Assembly (NCBI GenBank): GCA_947476065.1
Contig: CANJPG010000026.1
Coordinates: 1 to 40,114, forward strand
DNA from: Fidelibacterota bacterium
Lineage (GTDB): Bacteria > Pseudomonadota > Alphaproteobacteria > Rhodospirillales > Rhodospirillaceae
Direction: 5' to 3'
Length of the DNA: 40,114 nt
Positions 23,259 through 31,793 of the stretch are shown piece by piece. Every line of letters begins with the position of its first letter. Positions within the stretch are counted from its first letter, which is position 1. The notes under the pieces were generated by a model. That model made no database searches and was not told the DNA's origin. It saw nothing but the letters and a program-made list of their open reading frames with translations. The translations under genes were made by a program, and so were the position numbers.

Positions 23259-24593
23259 TTAACGCTGCTTGGCGACGTCGGCGGCGGTGACGGGGCCGCC
23301 CTTATTGTCCCAATTGCTGCGCAGGAAGTTCGCCAGCGTCGCGATTTCCGCGTCGTTCATCTTGGTGGCGAAGGAGGGCATATCTTCCCAGGCTCCGAAG
23401 GGCGCCGGGCCGCCCTTGCCGACCTTGGCGCCGTAAAGGATGACGTTGATCAGGGATGCGGGATGCGCGGCCTGCACGATGGCGCTGCCGGCGACCGGCG
23501 GCGCTTTCATGAATGCACCGCGGCCCGAGGCGATATGGCACTCATCGCAGTGCTTTTTGTACAGCGCTTCGCCGGCGGTCTTCTGTTCTTCGGTCAAGGT
23601 CTGCTTCGGCACATCGTCGATGGGCGGCAGGCTCTTTATGTAAACCGCCATGGCCTTGGCATCTTCGTTCGTCAGGTGCTGCAGGCTGTTGACGATCACT
23701 TCGTTCATAGGACCGAAGATGCCCGCTTTAGTGCTATGGCCCAATTTCAGATATTTGGAGATTTGATCGACGGACCAGCCGCCGAGGCCGACCGGCGCCG
23801 ACGTTAGATTTGCCGCAGACCAGGTGCGCACTTTGCCTTCGGCGACGAGGTCAGGCTGCGTGCCGCCCGAGAATTTCTTGTCGCTGCGTTCGGCGAGCAG
23901 GAGGTTGCGCGGCGTGTGGCAGGCGCTGCAATGGCCGAGGCCTTCCACCAGATATGCGCCGCGATTCCACTCGTCGGACTGCTTGGCGTCGGGCTGATAG
24001 CGGCCTTCTTTGAAGAACAACGCATTCCAGAACATCATCGGCCAGCGCATGGCGAAGGCAATGCCGTTCGACGGCGCGGTGTACTTCACCGGCGCGACGG
24101 TCTTGAGGTAGGCGTAGATCGCCTTGACGTCCTCGGTCGTGGTCAGCGTGAACGCCGTGTACGGGAACGCCGGAAGCAGGCGACTGCCGTCGGCGCCGAC
24201 ACCTTCGTGCATGGCGCGAATGAACTGCTCTTCAGTCCAGGTGCCGATACCGGTCTCGGCATCGGGCGTGATGTTGGTCGAATGGATCTGGCCGAGGAAG
24301 GTGTAGGGCGCAGGCAGGCTGAACGCGAGGCCGCCGGCGAAAGGTTCGCCGCCGGGACGGGTGTGACAACTGATGCAGTTGCCGGCGCGGGCGAGATACT
24401 CGCCTTTTTGCACCAGCGGATCGACCGGCGGCGCCGCGGGCGCTTCGGCGGCGGGCGCTTCGGCGGGGGCCGCTGCGTCTTGCGCCATCGGCGCGGTCGA
24501 AACCAGGACGGCCGCGCCAAGGGCAGCAATAGTGAGGGCTAACGGCCAAGCCAAAGGCCGGATTTTGTTGCGTTTCTGCTTGGTATTTTGCAT
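23259..24593 (-). CDS. triheme c-type cytochrome (dehydrogenase cytochrome subunit type)
   Basis: A 444-residue exported protein with three CxxCH haem sites: CISCH (73-77), CSACH (222-226) and CDECH (349-353). It has an N-terminal signal helix (about 13-34) and a Pro/Ala/Glu-rich linker. The three-domain layout resembles the cytochrome subunits of membrane alcohol and nicotinate-type dehydrogenases, which pass electrons from a periplasmic dehydrogenase to ubiquinone or an oxidase. No dehydrogenase catalytic subunit is encoded nearby, so its partner is unknown. It is the third consecutive cytochrome gene on this strand; a strong hairpin separates it from the two class II cytochromes. Confidence 0.9.
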   Translation of the reverse strand: MQNTKQKRNKIRPLAWPLALTIAALGAAVLVSTAPMAQDAAAPAEAPAAEAPAAPPVDPLVQKGEYLARAGNCISCHTRPGGEPFAGGLAFSLPAPYTFLGQIHSTNITPDAETGIGTWTEEQFIRAMHEGVGADGSRLLPAFPYTAFTLTTTEDVKAIYAYLKTVAPVKYTAPSNGIAFAMRWPMMFWNALFFKEGRYQPDAKQSDEWNRGAYLVEGLGHCSACHTPRNLLLAERSDKKFSGGTQPDLVAEGKVRTWSAANLTSAPVGLGGWSVDQISKYLKLGHSTKAGIFGPMNEVIVNSLQHLTNEDAKAMAVYIKSLPPIDDVPKQTLTEEQKTAGEALYKKHCDECHIASGRGAFMKAPPVAGSAIVQAAHPASLINVILYGAKVGKGGPAPFGAWEDMPSFATKMNDAEIATLANFLRSNWDNKGGPVTAADVAKQR

Positions 24594-24652
24594 GACAGTT
24601 GCCGTTTCAGCTTTGGATCAAATTGCTTAAGACGCCGGGTCTTTAAAAGCGT

Positions 24653-24685
24653 AACGCCCGTCACACTGATGCGACGGGCGTTTTT
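24653..24685. terminator. hairpin terminator between cytochrome genes
   Basis: AACGCCCGTC (24653-24662) and GACGGGCGTT (24673-24682) form a perfect 10-bp stem with a 10-base loop. The T-run is on the plus strand (TTTTTG); on the minus strand, TTACGCTTTTA follows. It most likely ends the class II cytochrome transcript and separates it from the triheme gene. Confidence 0.7.
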
Positions 24686-24708
24686 GCGTTCTTTTAAGTC
24701 AGAAGAAC

Positions 24709-25155
24709 TTATTTCTTACTGCGGTAGACGTCGTGGCAGCCTTTGCAGGTCAACGCGTCGACCATCTGCTCCATGACCACGGGCACGCCGCCGGTCTTGG
24801 CCGAGGCGGCGAGCTTGTCGGTCTTTTCGACGAAGTCCTTCATACGCTTTTCGAAGTCGGGCCAGTTGGACCAGACTTCCGGCTTGGACTCGCCACCCGG
24901 CACTTTCGCTTCGAAGCTCTTGAGCGCCTGCTTGGCGGTGACCGCGATGGCTTCGGCATGGGCGACGAGGTTGTCGTCACCTACCTGCGTCGAGACGATC
25001 ATGCCGATGGCCGCGGTTTGCGCGTCCAGGGTCTTCATGATGTGCTCGCGGTAGTCGATGACATCTTTGTCGTCCGCGCGGGCAATGATCGGCAGGGCGG
25101 TAACCATTGCAACGGCGACGGCAAATCCACCAACAAATTTAGCGAAACGAGTCAT
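24709..25155 (-). CDS. class II cytochrome c (c'/c556 type), copy 1
   Basis: A 148-residue periplasmic cytochrome with a signal peptide (cleavage probably after ARA, near residue 27) and a single haem motif CKGCH (137-141) close to the C terminus, as in four-helix class II cytochromes. The N-terminal helix reads DYREHIMKTL; a Met at this position is the sixth haem ligand in c556-type members, so this is more likely low-spin c556 than five-coordinate c'. ATG at 25155 has GGAGG eight bases upstream; the longer frame to 25188 is not needed. It follows a clear paralogue (25251-25694) on the same strand. Confidence 0.92.
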   Translation of the reverse strand: MTRFAKFVGGFAVAVAMVTALPIIARADDKDVIDYREHIMKTLDAQTAAIGMIVSTQVGDDNLVAHAEAIAVTAKQALKSFEAKVPGGESKPEVWSNWPDFEKRMKDFVEKTDKLAASAKTGGVPVVMEQMVDALTCKGCHDVYRSKK

Positions 25156-25214
25156 TTCGAAGCCTCCAGTATTGGAGCTACAGCTCACGAACTTGTTACA
25201 TAAGTTACAGCGGC

Positions 25215-25238
25215 AAACCGCCCCGCTGGGAGCGGTTT
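25215..25238 (-). other. hairpin between the two class II cytochrome genes
   Basis: AAACCGC (25215-25221) and GCGGTTT (25232-25238) pair perfectly around a 10-base loop, just after the upstream cytochrome stop. With no long T-run following, it may be a partial terminator or a stem that protects the upstream mRNA and gives unequal expression of the two copies. Confidence 0.45.
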
Positions 25239-25250
25239 AGCGTACGGCTG

Positions 25251-25694
25251 CTATTTCTTTTCGCGATAGAGGTCGTGGCAACCCTTGCAGGTCAAGGCCG
25301 ACGCCAGTTTCGGCTGGGCAGCGGCCGCGCCGCCTTCCTTAGCCGTCTTGGCGAGGTCGGCCGTATTGGCTGCAAGTTCCTTCATGCGCTTTTCGAAGTC
25401 GGGCCACTTCGCCCAGACGTCCGGTTTGGAGCCGCCGCCTTCGACCTTTTCTTTGAAGGCCACCAGCGCCTGTGACGCCGCGACCGCCAGCACCTGCGTA
25501 TGCAGGACGAAGTTCTCGGCGGGCGCCTTGCCCTGCAGAGTGGCCTGCATGGCGGCGCTCTGCTCGCCCAGCGTCTTCATGATGTGTTTGCGGTAATCAA
25601 TCACGTCGGTGGGGTCGGATGCCTGCGCGGCGAGCGGCAGCCCCGCTAACACGGCGACGGCCAGACTTGCGGCAAACTGCGACAAACGGTTCAT
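25251..25694 (-). CDS. class II cytochrome c (c'/c556 type), copy 2
   Basis: A 147-residue paralogue of the next gene downstream, aligning nearly end to end (DVIDYRKHIMKTL, KPDVWAKWPDFEKRMKEL, LTCKGCHDLYREKK). It has a signal peptide (cleavage probably after AQA, near residue 25), the haem site CKGCH at 136-140 and the same candidate axial Met in the first helix. ATG at 25694 is preceded by GGAGGG. The tandem pair looks like a local duplication that has since diverged, mostly in helices 2 and 3. Such proteins are used in electron transfer or gas binding; the partner is not visible here. Confidence 0.92.
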   Translation of the reverse strand: MNRLSQFAASLAVAVLAGLPLAAQASDPTDVIDYRKHIMKTLGEQSAAMQATLQGKAPAENFVLHTQVLAVAASQALVAFKEKVEGGGSKPDVWAKWPDFEKRMKELAANTADLAKTAKEGGAAAAQPKLASALTCKGCHDLYREKK

Positions 25695-25838
25695 TTGGGA
25701 AGCCCTCCAGTAATCTGCAAAATGTCCAATTTCAGGATTCTCGACGCAAACCTTTACAAAGAAGCGGGCAGAGTGGCAAGAGCGTCTACCCGTCCATCGT
25801 CAGATCCCTGAAACATAAAACCCGATTGTGACCGCCGT

Positions 25839-26447
25839 ATGTCGCCTGCAGCCCCAGAATCCGCATCAAATCTCACATCTCTGTGTGTGTTCTGCGGCTC
25901 CCAAGCGGGTACGGACCCGGCCTACGCCGCCGCCGCCGCCGCCCTGGGCACGGATCTGGCCCGGAACGGGGTTGCGCTGGTGTTTGGCGGCGGGCGTGTG
26001 GGGCTTATGGGGATAACCGCCGACGCCGCTCTGGCCGGGGGCGGACAGATCATCGGGGTGATCCCCACTTTCCTCAAAGACAAGGAACTGGCCCATGCCC
26101 GCGCCACCGAGATGCTGGTGGTGCCCGACATGCACACGCGCAAGAAAACCATGTTCGAGCGCAGCGACGCCTTCTGCGTCCTGGCCGGAGGCGTCGGCAC
26201 GCTGGATGAGATGTTCGAGATCATCACCTGGCGGCAGCTGCACCTACATAACAAGCCGATCATCATTTTGAACACCTCCGGCTACTGGTCCCACCTCGTG
26301 GCGTTGCTGGAGCGCATGATCGGTGAGGGTTTTGCGCATCTAGGCCATGACGCGCTGATCACTGTCGTCGAGCGCCCTGAAGACGTGCTCGCCACCGCCC
26401 GTGCCGAGCTGGCCGCCCCGAAGCCCCCGGTCGTGTTCAAGGTTTAG
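25839..26447 (+). CDS. LOG family protein (TIGR00730)
   Basis: A 202-residue Rossmann-fold protein of the LOG family, whose studied members release cytokinin bases or ribose 5-phosphate from nucleoside monophosphates. Key segments are CVFCGSQAGTDPAY (16-29), GGGRVGLMG (50-58), the catalytic Arg/Lys area HTRKK (99-103) and AGGVGTLDE (116-124), the family's PGGxGTxxE with Ala in place of Pro. The active-site Glu124 and Arg101 are present. It opens a plus-strand group with icd, but a 179-bp gap with its own promoter-like sequence separates them. In bacteria it is usually a nucleotide-salvage or housekeeping enzyme. Confidence 0.9.
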   Translation: MSPAAPESASNLTSLCVFCGSQAGTDPAYAAAAAALGTDLARNGVALVFGGGRVGLMGITADAALAGGGQIIGVIPTFLKDKELAHARATEMLVVPDMHTRKKTMFERSDAFCVLAGGVGTLDEMFEIITWRQLHLHNKPIIILNTSGYWSHLVALLERMIGEGFAHLGHDALITVVERPEDVLATARAELAAPKPPVVFKV

Positions 26448-26626
26448 GGCCTCGTCCCGCGCCCGCAACCCCACCTAAGGGGCTGGGATCAGGGGTGGAA
26501 TCCCGGCTTGCGTGATTGTCCTGGGATGCACTACTTTCGCCGCTCAATCCGAGGCATTTTCACGCGCTCCGGACGATCAGCTGATGGGGCGACGGCTGCC
26601 GCCACGCCCCCTAGAAGGGAACGCTC
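26448..26626 (+). other. intergenic region before icd
   Basis: CTGGGAT (26483-26489) and ATCCCGG (26500-26506) form a 7-bp stem with one G-T pair, a weak terminator candidate for the LOG gene. TTGCGT (26508-26513) and TACTTT (26532-26537), 18 bp apart, are a possible icd promoter. AAGGGAAC before 26627 is the icd ribosome site. Confidence 0.35.
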
Positions 26627-27841
26627 ATGGCCAAAATCAAGGTGAAGACCCCCGTTGTCGATCTCGACGGCGACGAGATGACGCGGATCATCTGGCAGTT
26701 CATCAAGGACAAGCTGATCCTGCCTTACCTCGATATCGATATTAAATACTACGACCTGAGCGTCGAGAACCGGGACAAGACCGAAGACAAGGTCACCGTG
26801 GACTCCGCTAATGCCATCAAGCAGTACGGCGTGGGCGTGAAGTGCGCCACCATCACCCCCGACGAAGCGCGCGTGAAAGAATTTAATCTCAAGAAGATGT
26901 GGAAGTCGCCCAACGGCACAATCCGCAACATCCTGGGCGGCACCATCTTCCGCGAGCCGATCATCTGCAAGAACGTGCCGCGCCTGGTGCCCGGCTGGAC
27001 CCAGCCCATCGTCATCGGCCGCCATGGCTTCGGTGACCAGTACAAGGCGACCGACTTCAAGGTGCCCGGCAAGGGCAAGCTGACCATGACCTTCACGCCT
27101 GCAAACGGCGACGCGCCCACCAATTACGAGGTCTTTGATTTCCCCGGCCCCGGCGTCGCCATGGGCATGTACAACCTGGATGACTCGATCTCGGACTTCG
27201 CACAGTCGTGCCTTAACTACGGCTTGGCACGCGGCTATCCGGTGTATCTGTCGACCAAGAACACTATCCTCAAGGGCTACGATGGCCGCTTTAAGGACAT
27301 TTTCCAGGAAATCTACGACCGCGACTTCAAGAGCCGCTACGAAGCCAAGCGACTGACTTACGAACACCGCCTGATCGACGACATGGTCGCCTCGGCCCTG
27401 AAGTGGTCGGGCGGCTTCCTGTGGGCGTGTAAGAACTACGACGGCGACGTGCAGTCCGATACGGTTGCGCAGGGCTTCGGCTCGCTGGGTATGATGACCT
27501 CGGTGCTGCTGACGGCCGACGGCAATACGGTGGAGGCCGAAGCGGCCCACGGCACCATCACGCGCCATTACCGCCTGCACCAGCAGGGCAAAGAAACCTC
27601 GTCCAACCCGATCGCCTCGATCTTCGCTTGGACTCAAGGCCTGAAGTACCGCGGCCAGTTCGACAACACGCCCGATGTGGTGCACTTCGCTTCGACGCTG
27701 GAGAAAGTCTGCGTCAAAGCGGTTGAAGCGGGCTTCATGACCAAGGATCTCGCGATCCTCGTTGGTCCCGAGCAGCCGTGGATGACCACGAACGCCTTCC
27801 TGGGCAAGCTGGACGAGATGCTGCAAGCGGCAATGAAATAG
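26627..27841 (+). CDS. icd: NADP-dependent isocitrate dehydrogenase, eukaryotic-like type
   Basis: Oxidatively decarboxylates isocitrate to 2-oxoglutarate in the TCA cycle, making NADPH. It has 404 residues and belongs to the homodimeric, mitochondrial-like class common in alphaproteobacteria (start [23 protein letters not shown]; the E. coli enzyme is of a different type). Substrate-binding elements include [19 protein letters not shown] and the metal-binding YDGDVQSD; the coenzyme region reads [33 protein letters not shown] at 26627 follows AAGGGAAC. A carbonic anhydrase starts 12 bp after the stop and is probably co-transcribed. Confidence 0.97.
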   Translation: MAKIKVKTPVVDLDGDEMTRIIWQFIKDKLILPYLDIDIKYYDLSVENRDKTEDKVTVDSANAIKQYGVGVKCATITPDEARVKEFNLKKMWKSPNGTIRNILGGTIFREPIICKNVPRLVPGWTQPIVIGRHGFGDQYKATDFKVPGKGKLTMTFTPANGDAPTNYEVFDFPGPGVAMGMYNLDDSISDFAQSCLNYGLARGYPVYLSTKNTILKGYDGRFKDIFQEIYDRDFKSRYEAKRLTYEHRLIDDMVASALKWSGGFLWACKNYDGDVQSDTVAQGFGSLGMMTSVLLTADGNTVEAEAAHGTITRHYRLHQQGKETSSNPIASIFAWTQGLKYRGQFDNTPDVVHFASTLEKVCVKAVEAGFMTKDLAILVGPEQPWMTTNAFLGKLDEMLQAAMK

Positions 27842-27853
27842 GTCACAGTAACT

Positions 27854-28462
27854 TTGGAAAAGTTCCTCGTTGGCTACCGGCAGTTCCGCGAAACCTATTT
27901 CCGAGAGAACCAGGCGTTCATCAAAGAACTGATGTCCAAGGGCCAGACGCCCAAGGCATTGATGATCGCCTGCTCGGATTCCCGCATCGATCCGTCGCTC
28001 AAATTCGGCGTCGAGCCGGGCGAGATGTTCATCGTGCGCAACGTCGCCAACCTCGTGCCGCCCTTCGATCCTGACGGTCACGCCCATGGCACCAGCGCGG
28101 CCTTGGAATTCGCCGTGCGCGGCTTGCAGATCGAAAATGTTATCGTGATGGGCCACGCCCGCTGCGGCGGTATTCAAGCCCTGATGAATGCCCCCCAAGG
28201 CGGCGACTTCCTGGCCGCGTGGATGCAGATCGCTCTGCCGGCCCGTGAAAGAGCGATCAAGGCATCGCCAGTCCCCGCCGTGGCGCAAAGGTGCTGCGAA
28301 CAGGAAGCGGTGCGTCTGTCGCTGCAAAATCTGCTGACGTTCCCTTGGGTCAAAGACGCGGTCGATGCCGGCAAGCTGACCACGCACGGCTGGTACTTCG
28401 ACCTCGAGACTGCGACGCTGTCGATCCTCAACAAGACGACCGACGTGTTTGAGCCGGTCTAA
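27854..28462 (+). CDS. beta-class carbonic anhydrase
   Basis: Interconverts CO2 and bicarbonate in the cytoplasm. It has 202 residues. Zinc ligands and the dyad are intact: Cys40, Asp42 and Arg44 in CSDSR, and His101 and Cys104 in GHARCGG. The TTG at 27854 is the likely start (MEKFLVGYRQFRETYF matches the usual N-terminal helix); the next Met, residue 27, would remove it. It follows icd by only 12 bp; pairing with a CO2-releasing enzyme, and with a bicarbonate-using carAB in the same window, is reasonable but not proof of a link. Its stop codon overlaps that of the convergent EamA gene by two bases. Confidence 0.95.
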   Translation: MEKFLVGYRQFRETYFRENQAFIKELMSKGQTPKALMIACSDSRIDPSLKFGVEPGEMFIVRNVANLVPPFDPDGHAHGTSAALEFAVRGLQIENVIVMGHARCGGIQALMNAPQGGDFLAAWMQIALPARERAIKASPVPAVAQRCCEQEAVRLSLQNLLTFPWVKDAVDAGKLTTHGWYFDLETATLSILNKTTDVFEPV

Positions 28463-29364
28463 CGCGCCAGCACCACCATCAAGATGCCCGCCAGCGTGAC
28501 GCATATACCGGCAAACTCGCCCGCCGTGGTGCGTTCCTTGAACAGGAAGCGCGAGTATAAATACGTGATCACCAGTTCCACCTGCCCGAGCGCCAGCACG
28601 TAAGCGGTGACCTGCTGCGAGAAGGCTATGTACCAGGCGGCGGATGCGAAGGCGCCGGTGACGCCGATCCAGATGGCATAGCGCCACGAGCGCAGCGTGT
28701 CCCGCAGGACAGCGGGCTGGTACACCCGCAACCACACACCCATGATCAGCTCCTGGATCAAGCTGACCCAGGCCAGGGTGAGGATCGACGCCAGGGTCTG
28801 GTCGTCGGCTTGCAAACCCAGGATGGCACCCCGGTAGGACGTCGAGCCGACAGCATAGAGCGCTCCCACCCCCAGGCCGTAGAGCATTTCGCGGGACAGG
28901 AATGAGTTGCGCAGGGCGCGCGGCGTCAACACGCCCTTGCCCGCGGCCAGCACCATGACACCCAGGAACGTGATCAACACGCCGGCAAAGCCGGTCAAAC
29001 TTAAAGTGTCGTTGAGTAAGACAAACGAGAACAGCGCACTGATCACCGTTTCGGTTTTGATGTAGGTGGTGATCACCGTGAAGTTGTTGGCGCGGACGAG
29101 GTGAATAAAGATGGCGTTGCCCAGAATCTGCGCCAAGCCACCCAACGTGACGTACAGGAAGAAAGCCGGCCCCGGCTGCGGCAGGCTATGCCCTGTCGTC
29201 ACAAGCATGCCGGCAACCATCAGCCAGGCCAAGGGCGAGCCGTAGAGGAAACGGGAGTAGGTGGCGCCGCCGACGGAGAGGCGGCCGGTGAGGTTTTTCT
29301 GGAGGACGGTTCGGCCGCTCTGGATGAGCACGCCCAGCAGCGACAGGCCGATCCAGGACTCCAT
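28459..29364 (-). CDS. EamA/DMT-type transporter
   Basis: A 301-residue inner-membrane protein with about ten helices arranged as two EamA-like halves (first half to about residue 145, second from GLGVGALYAVGSTSYRGA). The ends read GVLIQSGRTVLQKNLTGRLS and AGICVTLAGILMVVLAR. Members of the drug/metabolite transporter superfamily export or import small metabolites, and the substrate here is unknown. The ATG at 29364 is followed by a typical first helix. It is convergent with the carbonic anhydrase: its stop (28459-28461) overlaps the other stop (28460-28462). Confidence 0.88.
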   Translation of the reverse strand: MESWIGLSLLGVLIQSGRTVLQKNLTGRLSVGGATYSRFLYGSPLAWLMVAGMLVTTGHSLPQPGPAFFLYVTLGGLAQILGNAIFIHLVRANNFTVITTYIKTETVISALFSFVLLNDTLSLTGFAGVLITFLGVMVLAAGKGVLTPRALRNSFLSREMLYGLGVGALYAVGSTSYRGAILGLQADDQTLASILTLAWVSLIQELIMGVWLRVYQPAVLRDTLRSWRYAIWIGVTGAFASAAWYIAFSQQVTAYVLALGQVELVITYLYSRFLFKERTTAGEFAGICVTLAGILMVVLAR

Positions 29365-29391
29365 TGCCTCTCCCGTGTGTGCGGTCAGCGC

Positions 29392-30075
29392 CTAGGGGGC
29401 GAAGTTGGGAAAGCCGCTGCGCAGTTCCAATAGGTCTTTTTTCTTCGCTGGGATCATCTCGCCGCCCGAGTGCGGCAATACCCAGAAATAGCCGCCGTCA
29501 CGCGCGATGACCGGGAATCTTTCGCCTTTGCGCGAATGCACGCGGCGCATCGTCGCCGACTGTTCCTTGTAGGTTTGCGCCCACTGCGGGTCGGCCTTGA
29601 ACAGCATCTCATGGGCTTCGATCATTTCATCGACGAAGGGCTTTTCGACGATGGTGATATTGGAGATCACCCAGCATTGGCCCTCGAAGGCCCAATATGT
29701 CGCCAGGCCGACCATCTCGCCGTCGGGATTGAAATAGGGGAAAAACGGAAAGGTGCGGCAGGCCATTGAGCGGTTATCGCGTTCGCAGTGGCGGGCCCCT
29801 TTGCACTCGACGGCGCGGCAGTCCGAGCCCTTGAGATCGGCAATTTCGGCGCGGTCGCCGGCGGATTTCGGCTTGAAAGGCGTCCACATGTCGGTCCGGC
29901 TTTTAAGCAACTCGTACTCGCTATGCTCGACGATGGGAATGGCGTGGCCTGTCGTGCAGCACACCGGCTCGCCGTTGTTGAACGGTGCGCACTTTTTACC
30001 GCAATCGTAGACCGTGGAGATGGGGGCCTGGAGGCGCTTGTAGATGCGCGCGTAGTCCTTGGGCGTCGGCGACAT
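29392..30075 (-). CDS. cysteine-cluster protein, YkgJ-like
   Basis: A 227-residue soluble protein. Eight cysteines fall in two clusters: C25, C29, C39, C40 (DCGKKC...VCC) and C86, C91, C97, C106 (DCRAVEC...HCERD...ACRTFPFFP). The CxxxC...CC and CRxFPFFP wording resembles YkgJ-type cysteine-cluster proteins, thought to bind a metal or iron-sulphur centre; this match is from memory and the function is not known. An additional Cys is in the middle of the protein. It ends 27 bp before the EamA transporter starts, so the two are probably co-transcribed, and it is divergent from crcB. Confidence 0.75.
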   Translation of the reverse strand: MSPTPKDYARIYKRLQAPISTVYDCGKKCAPFNNGEPVCCTTGHAIPIVEHSEYELLKSRTDMWTPFKPKSAGDRAEIADLKGSDCRAVECKGARHCERDNRSMACRTFPFFPYFNPDGEMVGLATYWAFEGQCWVISNITIVEKPFVDEMIEAHEMLFKADPQWAQTYKEQSATMRRVHSRKGERFPVIARDGGYFWVLPHSGGEMIPAKKKDLLELRSGFPNFAP

Positions 30076-30186
30076 GTCAACAACACTGAACTAAAGATGA
30101 AACGAGATGACCGATATAACTTGCCTGCTGCGGCAGCGCAGCAAAATTCGGATGCGCATCGGCCAAGGGCGTGGCACATTTCGGGC

Positions 30187-30576
30187 ATGCAAGCTTATCT
30201 GTGGATTGGGTTGGGTGGCGCGCTGGGCAGCATGGCGCGCCATTGGTCCAATGGAATCATCGCCGCAATGGCCGGCGTGGGATTCCCTTGGGGCACGCTG
30301 GTCATCAATATACTGGGATCGCTGGTGATTGGTTTTGCCGCCGCGGCGATGGGTAGCGAAGGCCGCTTCCCAACTGGGGATGCTCCCCGCCAGTTCGTCA
30401 TGGTGGGCCTGTGCGGTGGGTATACGACCTTCTCGGCTTTTAGCCTGCAGACTCTGGCACTGCTTCAGGGCGAGCAATGGCTCCCCGCTGCAGCCAACGT
30501 AGGGCTGTCCGTGGGCCTATGTATGATCGCGGTCTGGGCAGGCTATGTCCTGGGTATGGCGCTCGCGCCTAAATAG
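30187..30576 (+). CDS. crcB: fluoride exporter CrcB/Fluc
   Basis: A small dual-topology fluoride channel of 129 residues with four helices. It starts MQAYLWIGLGGALGSMARHW; helix 2 carries GTLVINILGSLVIGF, with the conserved Asn, and helix 3 has GLCGGYTTFSAFSLQ, whose Phe residues line the fluoride path. The frame is open upstream to 29788, but ATG 30187 gives the family start and length. No fluoride riboswitch core was seen in the 111 bp upstream. The stop is 3 bp from the stop of the convergent MacB-type permease. Confidence 0.94.
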   Translation: MQAYLWIGLGGALGSMARHWSNGIIAAMAGVGFPWGTLVINILGSLVIGFAAAAMGSEGRFPTGDAPRQFVMVGLCGGYTTFSAFSLQTLALLQGEQWLPAAANVGLSVGLCMIAVWAGYVLGMALAPK

Positions 30577-30579
30577 CCC

Positions 30580-31791
30580 CTATTCGTGACGCAGGGCTTC
30601 AATCGGATTGAGGCGTGCGGCACGGCGCGCCGGCATAAAGCCGAAGACGACTCCAACGGCACCTGAAAAGGCGAAAGCCTGGGCAATCGTCAGCAGCTGA
30701 AAGACAAATGGGACATTGATGGCGGGCGCGATCCCGGCCGCCCCAATCAAGCCCAGGGTAATGCCGACAAGGCCGCCGAAGGCCGACAGCATGGCGGCCT
30801 CCACCAGGAACTGCAGCAGCACTTCGCGCTCCGTCGCCCCAATTGCCAGCCGGATGCCGATTTCACGTGTGCGCTCGGTGACCGAGACCAGCATGATGTT
30901 CATGATTCCGATGCCGCCGACCAAGAGGCTCACCGCAGCAATGGCGCTGAGGAACGCGGTCATGACGCCGATGGTGTTCTGCATGACATTGGAGACCTCG
31001 GTCATGTCCATGATGTTGAAATCGGACCGCGCCCCTTCGGTAATGTGACGGCGTTCGCGCATGACCTGGACGACCTGGAGCTTGAGGTCGGCGAGGCTAC
31101 CCTGATCGTCGCCGGAGATGAAGATCTGGCCGACCTTGTCGCCGCTGCCGGCGATCCGCCGCTGGAAGGTGCGCATCGGCAGGACGACGGTGGAATCCTG
31201 GTCGCCGCCGAACATGGCCTGGCCTTTGGGCTCAAGCACGCCGATGATTTCGCAGGAGACTTTGCCCACGCGCACGGTGGCGCCCAGGGGCTCTTGCCCG
31301 CCCATCATCTCGTTGCGGATGGTGGCACCAACGATACAAACGGCTTTGCCGGAGCGTTCCTCGGACGGCGTGAACAGACGCCCCTCCACGACTTTCCAGT
31401 TCCGTACCGTACTGATCTCAGCACCCGTACCGACAATGTTGACGCGGCGGTTCTCGTTGCCGATGACGATTTGGTCCATGCGCTGGGAATAGGGTGCGAT
31501 GGCCGCGATGCCGACAACCTCGCGACGGATAGCATCAGCATCCGCAGTGGTGAAAGGGGGCGCCGAGCCCGCGGCGCCGCCCATACGCATGTCCCCGCCA
31601 GGCATCAGGGTGAGCATGTTACTGCCCATTTTCGAGATCTCGCTGCCAACCTGCTGGGTGGTCCCGGCCCCCAGGGTGACGATGACGATGACGGCGGCAA
31701 CGCCGATAATAATGCCGAGCACGGTGAGCCCGGAGCGCAGCAGGTTGCGGCGGATTTCGCGCAGCGACATCAACAGGGTATTGACCAGCAT
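30580..31791 (-). CDS. MacB-type ABC transporter permease (FtsX family)
   Basis: A 403-residue permease with one N-terminal helix (about 20-42, GLTVLGIIIGVAAVIVIVTLG), a large periplasmic MacB_PCD domain (about 50-265) and three C-terminal helices in an FtsX domain (LVGGIGIMNIMLVSVTERTREIGIRLAIGA, LVGITLGLIG, GVVFGFMPARRAARLNPIEALRHE). It works as a mechanotransmitter that drives periplasmic or outer-membrane export rather than a classical pump. In E. coli MacB, ATPase and permease are fused; here they are separate, with the ATPase gene 2 bp upstream. No outer-membrane channel gene is next to it. Confidence 0.93.
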   Translation of the reverse strand: MLVNTLLMSLREIRRNLLRSGLTVLGIIIGVAAVIVIVTLGAGTTQQVGSEISKMGSNMLTLMPGGDMRMGGAAGSAPPFTTADADAIRREVVGIAAIAPYSQRMDQIVIGNENRRVNIVGTGAEISTVRNWKVVEGRLFTPSEERSGKAVCIVGATIRNEMMGGQEPLGATVRVGKVSCEIIGVLEPKGQAMFGGDQDSTVVLPMRTFQRRIAGSGDKVGQIFISGDDQGSLADLKLQVVQVMRERRHITEGARSDFNIMDMTEVSNVMQNTIGVMTAFLSAIAAVSLLVGGIGIMNIMLVSVTERTREIGIRLAIGATEREVLLQFLVEAAMLSAFGGLVGITLGLIGAAGIAPAINVPFVFQLLTIAQAFAFSGAVGVVFGFMPARRAARLNPIEALRHE

Positions 31792-31793
31792 GG

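Noticed and set aside
25116-25188. Upstream start for class II cytochrome copy 1 at 25188
   Set aside because: ATG at 25155 has GGAGG at the right distance and gives a normal signal peptide.
26531-28735. Long minus-strand open frame opposite icd and the carbonic anhydrase
   Set aside because: It is antisense to two clearly identified enzymes and is an effect of the GC-rich codon pattern; no ribosome site or known domain.
30076-30186. Fluoride riboswitch upstream of crcB
   Set aside because: I looked for the conserved pseudoknot core and did not see it; the leader is short and unlike the known motif.
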